Part shown: in pieces, positions 43,742 through 55,725 of the stretch | Position numbering within the stretch: the first letter of the stretch is position 1 | How the letters are laid out: each line of letters starts with the position of its first letter | From: Cololabis saira | Taxonomy: Eukaryota > Chordata > Actinopteri > Beloniformes > Belonidae | Direction: 5' to 3' | Assembly (NCBI RefSeq): GCF_033807715.1 | Contig: NC_084592.1 | Location: 822,001-886,000 of the forward strand | DNA: 64,000 nucleotides | Made by a program: the position numbers and the translations under genes | Notes under the pieces: generated by a model | What the model was told of the DNA's origin: nothing | Database searches by the model: none | The model's input: the letters and a program-made list of their open reading frames with translations, nothing else

Positions 43742-46700
43742 CTGTGACAGATAGCACAGGAGAGGTTAATAATAGCATCTGTTTGCAGCTAGAATGAAGG
43801 TTTCTTTACTTTTTCATGTAAGTACATAGTATATATAATATAGTAATATGCAAATATGTTAAAAAGTAATTTGCTGATGGTACAGAAATGTTCCCTCTCG
43901 CTTATGATTAAAATTGATAATGACTTCAAGCAGTAAATCCCCATTGGGAAGTATAATCCAGAATCATGGCATACATTTCCATTGCTATGCTGATGATACA
44001 CAGCTCTATTTGTCTATGATGCCGGATGAAACAGAACCGTTAGTTAAACTTCAGGCATGTCTTAGGGACATCAAGGACAAGATGTCTGGCTTCCAGTGCA
44101 ACTGTGAGAAGCCTTGGTGTTGTTTTTCCATCTCTGTAATTTTGCAAAGATTAGGAGCAGAAGATTAGCAAGAGACCACGTCTCCCCAGTGTTAGCAAAA
44201 TTCAGAATCCAACTCCAATATTTTATTACTTGCGCGATATTTGCAAGACCTGATAGTGCCGTATGTTCCTAACAGAGCTCTCCTTTCTCAGAGTGCAGGT
44301 TTACTCGTAGTTCCTAGAGTATCTAAATGTAGATTTGGAGGACGGCGTTCTGCTATCAGGCACCACTACTATGGAACCAACTTCCAATCTGGGTTAAGGA
44401 GGCTGACACCCATCACCAGTCCTTCTCTTCTCCTCTTCCATTTTTAATTATAAGTATCTTATAGCCATCATTGTTGTCCATCGTTCTTGTAGTTTTCTCT
44501 TTTGTGCATGTTTGCAGGCCAGAGCTTCAGGAGCTGCATGCTGACCTGCATTCCCCCCTTTTGATCATCCCACTGCTGCTTCCAGCTCTCTGTGTGGATG
44601 TCTGCCATATGCTTACTGATATCCTGGCCTGCGGTCCCGGCCTCTGACCACCTCAGTGTCTGCTGTCTACATCTGCTAATATAGTTATCTCTGCAGTGCA
44701 CTAGCTAGCCATTGTGTCTGTCCGTCCGTCCGCGCACGCGCACACGCACGCACACACACACGACACACACGACACACGACACACACGACACACACGACAC
44801 TTCCTCCAGCTCTTCCGAGGGGAGTCCGAGACGTGGCCAGGCCAGGTCTCCCCCCGGAGGGACATGCCTGGAACACCTCCCTAGGGAGGAGGGACATGCC
44901 TGGAACACCTCCCTAGGGAGGAGGGACATGCCTGGAACACCTCCCTAGGGAGGAGGGACATGCCTGGAACACCTCCCTAGGGAGGAGGGACATGCCTGGA
45001 ACACCTCCCTAGGGAGGAGGGACATGCCTGGAACACCTCCCTAGGGAGGAGGGACATGCCTGGAAACACCTTCCTAGGAAGGAGGGACATGCCTGGAAAC
45101 ACCTTCCTAGGAAGGAGGGACATGCCTGAAAACACCTCCCTAGGGAGGCGTCCAGGAGGATCGGGTACAGATGCCCAAGTCACCTCAGCTGACTCCTCTC
45201 AATGTGAAGGAGCAGCGGCTCGACTCCGAGCTCCTCCCGGGTGACCAAACTCCTCACCCTATCTCTAAGGGAGCGTCCAGCCACCCTGCGGAGCAAACTA
45301 ATCTCTAAGGGAGCGTCTAGCCACCCTGCGGAGGAAACTAATCTCGGCCGCTTGTATCCGCGATCTTGTCCTTTCGGTCACTACCCAAAGTTCATGACCA
45401 TAGGTGAGGGTAGGTGCATAGATTGACCGGTAAATTGAGAGCTTCGCCTTTCGACTCAGATCTTTTTCACCACGACGGTCCGGTACATCGACCGCATAAC
45501 TGCAGACGATGCACCGATCCGTCTGTCAATCTCCCGCTCCATCGTTCCCTCACTCGTGAACAAGACCCCAAGATACTTGAACTCCTCCACCTGAGGCAGC
45601 ACTTCTCCACCCACCCGGAGAAAGCAGACCATGGGGGCCCTCCACAGCCGGGAGCTTGGTTGGGCCTGCCTGCAGGGGGCTGTCCTGGCCTGGATAGTTG
45701 GAGGTCCTGCTCCAGGGCTTTATAGCCGTGGTGTGGGCCCCTCTCTGTCTGGGTCGGGGGGTCTCTGCGGCGGCGTCCCCTGTAGTCGTGGGGTTGGACG
45801 ACTCTCGGTGTGGATGGTTCCCATAGGATGACGTTTCTTACTTGGTCTATCAGTGCTCAGCCATACTCCATTTTTATCACAAGGGTGGAGGTTGCTTGGG
45901 GTGTATGCATCTATATAATATGCTCTGTGTATGTGTGTTGTATGAATGAGGGTACGTGGAGTGGGGGGGGATCAAGGGGGATTGTTTCTTTTTCACTTTT
46001 TAATGTAAAGCACTTTGTGTTGCACTTAACCTGCATGAAAAGTGCTATATAAATAAATAAAGTTAAAGGGGACCTATTATGAAAAACAGTTTTTTTCTTG
46101 CTTTAACATATATAAAGTGGTCTCCCCTCAGCCTGCCAACTCAGAGAAGGAGGAAAGCAACCAGATTCTACAGTGTCTGTACAGCCGCCCGGATGATCCG
46201 TCCAGTGTCATGTGACTTCTACAAGCCGTTCAGATTCGGCGCATTTTCGTTACGTAACCAAAATGCAAACCGCACCCACAACTATAAAACTGTGTAACTG
46301 CATGCGAGCGTCCGACTATCGTAGCACTGCGTGACATCGGACGCTCTCTGTCCATCTCCCTCCAGCAGCTGCCACTTTATTGAGGTTTTTGTAGTGAAAT
46401 GAGGAGGAATCATAGAGATTAGGGCTGCACGATTCTGGACAAAATGAGAATCACGATTTTTTTGCTTAGAATTGAGATCACGATTCTCTCACGATTTTTT
46501 TCCAATATAAAATTTATTGCACTTATTACTTTAACTTTGCAACAGCTGAACAAAAATATAATAACAATAAACATCTCTTGTCTTCTTTACACAAACCTTT
46601 GAATAATTTAAACAATAATAACAATTTTGAACAATATTTGTTCCTCCCTGAGTTGAACACCCTTTCAGAAAGGGGACTTGTAACAGATCCTGTAGTTCTG

Positions 46701-48963
46701 AGGCAACAAATTATTCCTCAGGCTGGGATGAACCCCCCATTGCCTTTTGCTGCTATTAAGAAGCTGCCGATACAAAAGGTAAACGTTACAAAAAATATGA
46801 TGGTGCCTGATAAAAGACTGGCATCAACTTTGTAACAGCTGACATTGAACATAAAAACAATAAACATCTCTCTTGTCTTTAAATAATTTAAACAATAATA
46901 ACAATTTAACAATATTTGTTCCTCCCTGAGTTGAACACCCTTTCAGAAAGGTGACTTGTAACAGATCCTGTAGTTCTGAGGCAACAAATTATTCCTCTGG
47001 CTGCTTTTTGCTGTAATAGCTGACATTGAACATAAAAACAATAAACATCTCTCTTGTCTTTAAATAATTTTAACAATAACAATTTTAACAATATTTATGT
47101 GCAATATGTGTCAGGTGATGAGAAAGGTAGATGTTTCTCCAAATGTAATCCACAATCATTAACAAAATATAACAAACATGACAACATGATAGTTGACCAT
47201 GACAGGACTACAACAACCTAGAACATAGGCCTAGTCCTTTTTTTATGCAGCCATCTTTAAAAAAAAAAAAAAAAAAAAATAATTTTTTTTTAATTTTTTT
47301 TAAAATCGTCGTCATTTGGAAATGAGATCGCGTTCAAGCATGAATCGAGATCGCGATTTTTTAACGATTAATCGTGCAGCCCTAATAGAGATAACTTCTT
47401 ATTTCAATTAATGCCACTTTTCCACTAGTCTCGCCTCAGCCCGGCTCGGCTCGGCGCGGCTCCACCCGTGTGTTTTTGCACAGCCAGATGAGAAGTGGGG
47501 GGGTGGGGTGAATCTGCTGTGACGTACTCGATTGCGCAACACCTTTGTTTGTGTCGGCGCTGATGAGAAATCAGCTGGAGCCGCGAGCGGCTGAGAGTAA
47601 AACAGCCCGTCTACATCCCTTTTTTAATTTTCTCGACAGCCACCAGGTTTATGAACATCTGCACCTCAGAGTTGGATCACCAAACAGACGTTTGTGCTGT
47701 ATAATAAAATCGCCACGAGCCGCCTCGCGTTGACTCCCGCTTCCTGATTCAAACGTTTGACGGCCCCGCCCCCCGACCAATCAGGGGCCTGTAGTTTGAT
47801 GACGGCCCCACCCCCCGACCAATCGGTGGCAAGGAGGGTGGTGACCTCAGAAATAGTCCCGGCTCAGCCCTGATAGAACCTCGCCAGAATGGTTACAGAA
47901 AAATGTATCGGCTTGGAGCGGCTCTACCCGTCTCAGCCCTAGTGCAAAAGGGCAAAACGGGGCCGTGGCGGGTAGAACCGAGGTGAAGCGAGACTAGTGC
48001 AAAAGGGCCATAACTGGATCAGCCGTTCCTCATCCGTCACAGTTTCCTACAGCGCTTTCTACCGGCTTTCAACGCGGGTGACAGGAAGAAAATAGAAGCA
48101 GGGCGTCCGACCAATGTTTAGCTAAAAACGCCACGCCGCTGTGGCCAGGTAGGACAGTCCAATAGAAAATAAAGCAATGGAATTGATTTTGTCGCTGACG
48201 CTCGCATCCCATGCATGACACGGTGTAAAGGCTGATTTATGGTTCCACGTTACACCAACGCAGAGCCTATGCCATAGGGTCTGCGTCGATTTAACGCAGA
48301 ACCATAACTGAGTCTTAACTCCGCCGGCCGGAGCTTCCGCCATTTTTTCGTAGCGGTATATCGCATCATTCAGGCAGCCAATCAGCACAGTGCCTCATTA
48401 TCATAGCCCCGCCCACTCAGATTCCAGCATAGAGAAGGTTAGAAAAGGTAAAGACATGGCCCAGAGGCTGAATTTGTCATTTATATAGAAAAAACTAAAG
48501 CTTGTTTTTAAAGGCATTCAAGGCCTGTTTAAAATAGACATTAAATGCCATAATAGGTCTCCTTTAAAGAAAAAGTCTGACTTACTGCCGGCAATGCGAA
48601 CCAAACTCCTGCTCCGATCATACAGAGACTGGACAGCCCTTAAAAGAGGGCCCCGGACTCCATACTCACTGAGCCCCCACAGAATGGCACGAGGGACACG
48701 GTCAAATGCCTTCTCCAGATCCACAAAACACATGTAGACTGGTTGTTCCTCCTGAATCCGAGGTTCAACTATCGGCCGTATTTTCCTCTCCAGTACCCTG
48801 GCGTAGACTTTCCCAGGGAGGCTGAGAAGTGTGATCCCCCTATAGTAGGAGCACACTCTCCGGTCCCCCTTTTTAAACAGAGGGACCACCACCCCGGTTT
48901 GCCACTCCAGCGGTACTGTCCCCTTCCTCCATGCAATGTCGCAGAGGCGTGTCAATATAAATA

Positions 48964-48997
<34 letters not shown>

Positions 48998-50688
48998 AAC
49001 TCACGATTAATCACACATTGATTCACACATTTTTTGCTGTTCTAAATTACCTTAAAAAGGTATTTTTTTAATGTTTTTAATACTGTTAAAGGTATTGTGA
49101 CATGAAAAACACATTTTTCTTGATTTTTTGTGTTTTGTTGGGTGTCTTGACATCAATTACACCCAGAAAACAACAAACTTTTAACATTCAGTGTATTGTG
49201 TGCTTTCTGGGATTTTCCGCATAACTATGCAAAAAACGCGCATGTGGTTTGGTGGCGGAACGTGACGTCACGCCCCGCTAAATCACCGCCCCCTCCACCC
49301 AGCTCCCTGCCTCCTCTCCTCTCCAGCGCACCATAAAGGCTGATTTATGGTTCCGCGTTACACCGACGCAGAGCCTACGGCGTAGGGTTACGCGGCGACG
49401 CGCGGCGTACGCTGAACCCTACGGCGTAGGCTCTGCGTCGATTTAACGCGGAACCATAAATCAGGCTTAACACGGAGCTGTTTGGAGCCTCTTTTGTTCT
49501 CATCACCGGAGTAAAGACTAACTTAAGATGCCTTGTTTTTTTAAGCGGCTCAATCTAAAACAATGAACCATATGCATCACAAACATTGTACAAGAAGTAC
49601 ATTATGTACAGTAAAAGCAGGGAGTGTAACTCAACTCACAAAGTGCAGTTGGGCTATAATTTGCCAATACTTGAGATTCTTTGGAACAGATCTCTCTTTG
49701 CTCATCTAATGTATTCAGGTGAGGAACCTCCTTCCCTCACATTGGCCACGGTTACATGATGTTTTTGAATTCGGAATTAGTTATTACGAATTAAATAATT
49801 CAGAATTAAACTATTTTCCTTCGAGTTTACATGGAAATAGTAATTCCGTATTGATGTTTACATGGAAAACACGTTTGATCAGCTTTCTCCAATTCCTCTA
49901 CAGGTCTGGGGGTTGGGAAGGTTCTGATTTGTTAGGGGGACGGACCGGAAGTTAAACTACCGGAAGAAAAACTAACTTAGCCGCTTAGTAACTTTGAAAA
50001 TCTGTTCTTTTAATTATTTCCAGGTCCTCCAAGCTATGTATTAAAATGGTCTCTGCTTTTGACCAGCGTTTACTGCGTGCTGCCATCTTGAAACTTTGTT
50101 TGGAAAACATGATACATGATCTGGAATTATTCTATTCTGATTTAAAATCAGAATAAACCAGCCACTTACTTCGGAATTAAGTTTAATTTGGAACGGCCAT
50201 TTTCATTCGGAATTAGGTGTTTACATGGTATTTTTTACTCATTTTAAAATCGTATTAATTTTAATTCTGAATTAAAGAGCAATTATACTTCCCGTGTAAA
50301 AGCACTGACTTTTTCCTGATGGGGGGGGGGGGGGCTTCTTAAGGTTGAACAACTCATGCTGAATAAAGCCTCCACTACAACACTAACTACTATGAGTTTC
50401 AATCAAAGACAGTTTGTTAAAAAGGGACAGCTACTGTGCTCAAATGCTTAATGAGACATTAAGACACTTTAAATCATAGAACAAATTTAGGCATTCAAAA
50501 GATTGCATTTTGTAACATTATTACTGACATTATCAATAAGTGAATAAATCACACAGGGCTTTGCTGCAGCCACAATCATAACAATCGTTCACGTATTTAA
50601 CTCACCAGTAGACATAGTAAGCCATGGCCATGAACACCATGGCCCCGCAAATCCCAGTGAAGATCATGACAGCACTCTGGTTAAGCAT
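43699..50688 (-). CDS. Possible 41-codon membrane-peptide ORF in the agpat3 leader
   Basis: The ATG at 50688 opens a hydrophobic frame, MLNQSAVMIFTGICGAMVFM then AMAYYVY. It is cut by a consensus donor (GTGAGT after 50606) inside a Trp codon. Joining to the acceptor at 43741 completes the Trp and adds 13 codons ending GPCKRGL before a TAA at 43701-43699. The result would be a 41-residue single-pass membrane peptide. It is either an upstream ORF in the agpat3 mRNA or the end product of a separate small gene. I do not recognise it. The exon junction is inferred from splice signals and frame only. The 7-kb intron between is full of mobile elements. Confidence 0.35.
43945..44715 (+). mobile_element. 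L2-type LINE fragment with internal deletions
   Basis: It encodes PLGSIIQNHGIHFHCYADDT and PLVKLQACLRDIKD. After a deletion come QDLIVPYVPNRAL and LVVPRVSKCRFGG, then the 3' UTR part (TTTGTGCATGTTTGCAGGCC). It is collinear with the L2 copy at 23635-25858 read in reverse. Dead copy. Confidence 0.85.
44805..45620 (-). mobile_element. Rex3/RTE 3' fragment
   Basis: Read on the minus strand it covers the end of the Rex3 frame (LPQVEEFKYLGVLFTSE region, then the LRRVAG... and RLPREVF region). It contains two local duplications: a 32-bp minisatellite and a repeated CTAAGGGAGCGTCCAGCCAC block. Confidence 0.85.
44861..45150. repeat. 32-bp minisatellite inside Rex3, about nine units
   Basis: Units of GACATGCCTGGAACACCTCC plus CTAGGGAGGAGG start at 44861, 44893, 44925, 44957, 44989, 45021 and 45053, then with one extra base. 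They are head-to-tail with no spacers. The plus copy has about two units near 61575-61630. Confidence 0.95.
45621..46062 (+). mobile_element. 3' end of an unassigned LINE or SINE
   Basis: It is G/T-rich and ends GTAAAGCACTTTGTGTTGCA ... GAAAAGTGCTATATAAATAAA. That GCACTTTG...GTGCTATATAAA tail recurs on several fish retroposons. There is no RT motif. Confidence 0.55.
46430..47384. mobile_element. hAT element with 8-bp target duplication
   Basis: ATAGAGAT flanks both sides (46422-46429 and 47385-47392). The ends TAGGGCTGCACGATT and, inverted, TAGGGCTGCACGATTAA agree over 15 bases. Inside are three diverged copies of a block around CAATATTTGTTCCTCCCTGA, and ATCACGATT-type subterminal text. No transposase is present. 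Confidence 0.9.
47408..48014. mobile_element. Inverted-repeat non-autonomous element
   Basis: The left end ACTTTTCCACTAGTCTCGCC matches the inverted right end CCTTTTGCACTAGTCTCGCT. The interior is GC-rich (GGCTCGGCTCGGCGCGGCTC). No clear target duplication could be read. Confidence 0.65.
48230..48315. mobile_element. Harbinger-type MITE
   Basis: TAA flanks both sides (48227-48229 and 48316-48318). It starts AGGCTGATTTATGGTTCCAC and has the usual palindromic core in a mutated form. Confidence 0.8.
48570..48958 (-). mobile_element. Rex3/RTE reverse transcriptase fragment
   Basis: The minus frame has LEWQTGVVVPLFKKGDRRV, GITLLSLPGKVYARVLER, IEEQ joined directly to [19 protein letters not shown], and YGVRGPLLRAV. 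The palm segment between EEQ and PVYM is deleted compared with the copy at 60.5 kb. Dead fragment. Confidence 0.85.
48963..48996. repeat. (AC)n microsatellite
   Basis: Simple repeat at the 5' edge of the Rex3 fragment. Confidence 0.95.
49005..49660. mobile_element. DNA element shared (inverted) with the window start
   Basis: The text from ACATTTTTTGCTGTTCTAAA to GAGTTGAGTTACACTCCC inverted corresponds to 64-760. A TTAAAGGTATTGTGACATGA start lies at about 49085. It contains a Harbinger-type MITE. Non-coding; superfamily not assigned. Confidence 0.6.
49337..49467. mobile_element. Harbinger-type MITE, best-preserved copy
   Basis: TAA flanks both sides (49334-49336 and 49468-49470). Terminal inverted repeats are AGGCTGATTTATGGTTCCGC and AGCCTGATTTATGGTTCCGC (inverted). 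The interior is a dyad of CAGAGCCTACGGCGTAGG. Confidence 0.9.
49740..50310. repeat. MITE-like element rich in GAATT dyads
   Basis: Many TTCGGAATTAG/AATTCAGAATTAA motifs on both strands are interleaved with TTTACATGG. This is typical of a non-autonomous fish element. Ends are not precisely defined. A G-tract follows at about 50320-50334. Confidence 0.6.
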
Positions 50689-50711
50689 TTTGGCCCCGAG
50701 TGTCACACCAA
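50606..50711 (-). other. Likely 5' leader exon with a membrane-peptide start
   Basis: A consensus donor GTGAGT follows 50606. A plausible acceptor (TATTTTATTCTGGTTGTGAG) precedes 50711. It lies on the same strand as agpat3, upstream of it. It carries an ATG followed by 27 codons of mostly hydrophobic residues. Confidence 0.45.
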
Positions 50712-52490
50712 CTCACAACCAGAATAAAATACAAAGTAACCAGATTCAAAGTCACAGACTGGTCTGTTTCATTGCCATGATAATCCCACAGAAGGAAACA
50801 AGGAGATGATGATGATGATAGCAAAATACAACCAAGTCCTAAAATCAGTTGGAGGAGCCGTCTGAAGAGCGCAAGAGTTTTCAGTTGGCCAAAGTATTGC
50901 CCATCAAACAAATAAATGAATTAAAAAAAAAAAATACTTTGAGAAAGTATGTTCCAATAGAAGGACAGACAGAAATGTGGCTCCTTCCTGGCAGAACGGA
51001 CAAACACTTTACCTTAACCAGGGTCCTGCGCGGATTCCAATCCTCTAATCCAGTGGATCAGACTAATGCTGATTAGCAGACTATGTGCACCCTGGATGTG
51101 TCACATTTCATCAATATTAAACAAGCCTGGGCTCCAATTACAATCTGCTATGCTTAAGAAACAAATCACAAAATAGATGTCCTTGACTGACCTTACCATT
51201 AACTCACCTATTAGTAATACTTCAAACATTTTAATAGAATAGCCAGCTGTGATTCCAGACTGGTAATGTGAAATTAAGGATACAGTTCCCTGAACCACAA
51301 AAGTCAAGATATTTGTCCAGTGTCCATATTTGTTTGCTTTCTCTTTTCTTGACAGTGCCTTGGTAACACCAAACCTATAATAGCAAACCTACATTATTGA
51401 GCCTTACGAACACGGTGAAGAGAGCTTGACCACAGAAGCTTACGGGTTGTTGATTGTTTACATCATTCTAACAAGCTACCGCAGCATTATGGAAGCAATT
51501 CTGTACCATAAGTCGAATTAAAATGTATTGGTGGAAATGCTTTTTCATTTTTAGAATGTTACATTTTTTGATTCATAAATAAAAGTAATTAATAAATCAT
51601 CCAAGCTGTATTTTCCGTTTGACTGGAGAAAAAAGCGCTGGCCGCCCGGTGACGGTAATGTGCATTTTTTGCAGTTCACAAACAGCCAGCAGAAGAATAA
51701 AAAGAAGAAGAAACACGTTAACCATGGACCATTTGGACGTTGGGGCCTTGCTCGGGGACCCAACGTGGTATATATTTGGTTGCCATTATAGGGGGTTGAA
51801 CCTGCTGTGACTACCACCAGACTACTACCACCAGACTACTACCACCAGACTACCGCCACCAGAATACTACCGCCACCAGAATACTACCGCCACCAGACCA
51901 CCACCACCAGACCACCACCAGACTACCACCAGACTACCACCAGACTACCACTCCCTGTTGTGTGGAAACAGAAAAACTGCATGGTTGAACGGATTTCACC
52001 TCACATAAGAATTCTGGGAATCTAAACTGGAAAAAGCAAAGAACTTTTTTCTGCAGGCGCATCACAGAACTTGCTGCCCACCACTTCACACAGCTGCAAA
52101 TAGCAAAAATATGTGAAAGATACTTGTCCTAATTTGAATAGAGAAAACATTGGACTTTATGAAGACTATTCATGTAATTTCTTCATTTCAAGTTTCATTT
52201 AGTGTGAATATTTTAATGTTAAAATTCAATGTGTCATTTTTCTTTGAATTCCCTTTTTAAAATATTTTAATATCCTCTGAACCTTGTAAAAGCTAAACAT
52301 AATCAGTTACTTAACACATCTAGTTTAAGCAAAAATGAAACATGAAAGCAAGAAAAATAAGTTGAAGTAGTTTTATTTGCTAAAAGATCAACAACAAAAA
52401 AAATGTACATATTTGATGGCTGTAACCCATCGAAAACTCTGGAAAGAGTAAACGGCTTATTTTTTTGACTGGGTGTAAGGCATAACAACA
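50712..52490. other. Intronic/intergenic sequence with a compound microsatellite
   Basis: No gene is recognised. A (CCACCAGACTA)n-type array occupies about 51815-51955. It yields a false Thr/Pro-rich frame. Confidence 0.45.
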
Positions 52491-53199
52491 CTAGGACACA
52501 TGTTGATCAAAGCACTGCAAACAGTCAATCTTTTCAAGGAAAGTGATATTTTCATCTACACATGGGAGTTTCACTGAGATCAAAACAATTTCATGTAAAA
52601 TCCTGCACTTGTTGCGTATGCAGCCTATAACCCTTTCTACGTGAATTCTCAGGTGTGCCACCTCACGTATTCGCTCAACATCCTGGGCATCAAGCTGACA
52701 ACGGCCCTCGGTAAACGCAGGGATCTTTACTCCTGCGCTTAGAAAGTCCACACTGTCCTTGATGTCAAAACCTCAATCTGCCAAAACCACATCACCTCAC
52801 ACAAGTTTCTGTACATTCTCTGTAAAGTGTTATCACTTGCACATCAGATATTTGTGGGTGTGGTTATGCTTGGAGTGTGAATACGTCTGGGCTCGGGCTG
52901 AGATTTGATGGTGTCTCAATAAAAAACAAGCAATCCAAATAATTGCCACATAATTTCCAAAAAGTCTCTATACACTGATGGGGCATAGATCCTTGTAACT
53001 ATTCTGTCTGGCCAGTGAGTGCAGAGAGTTGCGTGTATAATGTGGTTACTGTGTCACTGAAGACTGAGGATGCCGTTTTCCTAATTATGTTAAATAGATG
53101 AGGCAGGTGTATAACAGGCAAATTAAGTGTCAGAGGCATGAATATCAAAAGAATCATTTGGAAATTAGCCAGTTTCTTTGCTTGAGGAAGAAAGGGCAA
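52491..53199 (-). pseudogene. DDE transposase relic (PIF/Harbinger or ISL2EU type)
   Basis: The minus strand reads PHLFNIIRKTASSVFSDTVT and TLYTQLSALTGQTE (an HTH-like segment). Later come GDVVLAD, a TGA where Arg is expected, then GFDIKDSVDFLSAGVKIPAF, TEGRCQL, HLRIHVERVIGCIRNK and a final LPCVDENITFLEKI. This order (HTH, DDE core ending RxHVERVIG) fits the DDE_Tnp_4 families. The centre is frame-broken and shortened, and the catalytic core is incomplete. Dead. Confidence 0.7.
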
Positions 53200-53599
53200 G
53201 ACATGTAAACAAACTAATTCATTACTGCATTAATGGTAAGCCAGTGCCATATTTCACTGTCGTATCATTTTGCAGGAAATGTTCATTCAGCTCTCTCTTA
53301 CCTAGTTCAGATCTTAGATCTCCATCATATGCTGAAGGAGTCCGAGCAGAGGCCTTCGCAACCAGCTATGGCCTGTGTTAGAATAATAATAATATATAAT
53401 AACCACTAACAATTTCACTCATTCAAATGAATCAGAATTTATTTACACAAGTATATTATTATTTATTATACAAGTATTAAAGATGGTGAACCAACACTTG
53501 GAATAAAGTTCTGATATCTAAATTACGTATAAATAAACAACTAACTAAACATGAAACAGAAATGGCTGTTCTAAAAACATGCGTTTGTGTGAACGTTCT

Positions 53600-53648
<49 letters not shown>

Positions 53649-54404
53649 CAAGATGGCTGTGAATCCATGCGGTGTAAACAGACGAAGTCACGTGGTGACG
53701 GAGTCTTGCGTGATTCAAACTGACGGAGGAGATTGTGTCACACCCAGTGAGGAAGGAAATCAGAGGCCTTATGGCCAAAATAAGAGAGGGGGGTTAGTAG
53801 GAGAGGATGAGAGAACAGAGTAATACCCCAAAAACTGGTATAAACTTCTCATTACTGTACAATTAAGTCATTCTGACCAGACATCCACCACGCTCACCTC
53901 CTACTAACTCATAATCAGATCCCGGTTCAAACTGAGCCCATCGTCATTGGAACTAAACCATCCTGACCTAAAGCTGACAGCTCCTCAGTCCCCCCCCTCT
54001 CCTCAGTCCCCCCCCCCCACCCCTCTCCTCAGGTTAGGAATCTGGGTGTCAACTTCCATAGCACACAATCATTCCATTCCCATATCTACAACCTCACCCG
54101 GTCTGCTCACTTCCACTGTTGAACATAAACCGGCCCCTACCCCTCCCTCACCGTCCACACCGCCTCCATCTTTGTCCACTCGCTCGTCACTTCCCACATA
54201 GATTACTGCCACTCTCTCCTCAATTATTATCCAACATGTCATTCTTCAAGTAAAAGCTTATCAGCATAAAAATGTTTCAAAGGGCAAAGGTGCTGTGAGA
54301 TAAAGAGCATGAATCGATTGTTATATGACTACACTCTGTACAAACACAATCCAAGGCAGACTTTCTGGTCGATACTTTAATTTCACCACTACCTTAAGAC
54401 ATAC
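53200..54404. other. Anonymous sequence with (GT)n
   Basis: A (GT)n tract lies at about 53604-53647 and C-tracts near 53988-54018. No gene is recognised; the Pro/Ser-rich frame at 53947-54201 has no family resemblance. Confidence 0.4.
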
Positions 54405-54769
54405 GGGACTGTCTCAGAAAATTTGAATATTGTGATAAAGTTCTTTATTTTCTGTAATGCAATTAAAAAAAAAATGTCATACATTCTGGATTCATTACAA
54501 ATCAACTGAAATATTGCAAGCCTTTTATTATTTTAATATTGCTGATTAGGGTTTAGAGTTTAAGATTAAGATTCCCAGAATATTCTGATTTTTTGAGATA
54601 GGATATTTGAGTTTTCTTAAACTGTAAGCCATGATCAGCAATATTAAATAATAATAAAAGGCTTGCAATATTTCAGTAGATTTGTAAGGAATCCAGAATG
54701 TATGACATTTTTGTTTTTGTAATTGCATTACAGAAAATCACAATATTCTAATTTTCTGAGACAGTCCTG
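54405..54769. mobile_element. Foldback Tc1/mariner-type MITE
   Basis: TA flanks both ends (54403-54404 and 54770-54771). Two arms of about 160 bp are near-perfect inverted copies (GGACTGTCTCAGAAAATT ... AAGGCTTGCAATATTTCAG) around a short AT-rich centre. It has no coding capacity. It resembles a widespread vertebrate mariner-derived MITE. Confidence 0.9.
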
Positions 54770-55294
54770 TAAATTTCAGTTTTTCCAAATTCTCATTGCA
54801 CCTTATCAATGTGTAATTGCCATTCGAGTTCCCTATAGTCACTAGAATGTAATAATAATTATAAAAGTAAAATACACGCACATACATACATACATACATA
54901 CACTTGCCTGGTGGCACCGTTCCTCTTGCTGATTAATACCAAGGTTAATGTAGATCTACATAAACTCCAGTAACCTAATGTCTAATGTGTGGTTAAACAT
55001 TGGTACAAAGGTGAGATTGGAGGCGGCTGGGCTTGTGACGTGAAGCAGGACAGAGAGGGTTTGCAGTATTCTTAAATGAACCCAGAGACTATGCCATCAG
55101 CTCTGCCATAATTAAGTGGATGCTTATATGGCATTTTCACATCACGTTTAGACCTTCAGTGATTCTGAATCAAATCATTTTAGGGGTCCATTAGCTCAAA
55201 TGCCTTACTGCAAAGTCGGTAAAAACTAAACTTTTGAGCCAGTCAGTGGTTAGACCTTATGTCTAACCCGTCTTATCTTTGACATACGTTCATA

Positions 55295-55512
55295 AACAAC
55301 TGCAGGGGTGTCGGACTCCAGTCCTCGAGGGCTGGTGTCATGCATGTTTTAAATGTGTCCCTTTTTTAGCACACCGTGATACAAGGAGCTATCCAGACAC
55401 CGATGACAAGCTGGTGACGATGATTAATTAGAATCAGGTGTGTTAAAGCAGTGAAACATCTAAAACATGCAGGACACTGGCCCTCCATGGATTCAGTTTG
55501 ACACCTGTGGCC
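55295..55512. mobile_element. hAT-type short non-autonomous element
   Basis: The left end is CAGGGGTGTCGGACTCCAG and the right end, inverted, CAGGTGTCAAACTGAATCC. Both are followed by GAGGGC and TGCATGTTTTA blocks. No transposase. The target duplication is not readable. Confidence 0.7.
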
Positions 55513-55725
55513 TAAAACATTGAATTTAAGTGTACCCAGAAAAGTGGCCGGTGAGTGTTGATGGCATATCTAAAGCCGGAAGAGTCACCTATATGCTTGA
55601 TTGTTCTAAACACCAATCATTTCTCATGTACATAATTGGTCCACCTGTCCAACTGCTGAAATTAGAAAGAGTAACTACGTGAAACCATGTGACAGCAGCC
55701 GAACCCGGAGCTCAGATCACTCAGC

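Larger units (their letters stand above)
46067..48563 (+). mobile_element. Second TTAA-target element with different passengers
   Basis: TTAA flanks both ends (46063-46066 and 48564-48567). The ends AGGGGACCTATTATG and inverted AGGAGACCTATTATG match the copy at 37751-40164. Shared interior text includes GTCTGTACAGCCGCCCGGAT and ATCGGACGCTCTCTGTCCA. It holds a hAT element, another inverted-repeat element and a Harbinger-type MITE. It lies in the upstream part of the agpat3 transcription unit. Confidence 0.8.

Noticed and set aside
44861..45150. Regularly spaced direct repeats that look CRISPR-like (also 57262-57598 and 61301-61460)
   Set aside because: The units are directly head-to-tail with no unique spacers, no cas genes are present, and the context is vertebrate. 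They are minisatellites.
53477..53778. His-Thr repeat frames
   Set aside because: They are translations of a (GT)n microsatellite.
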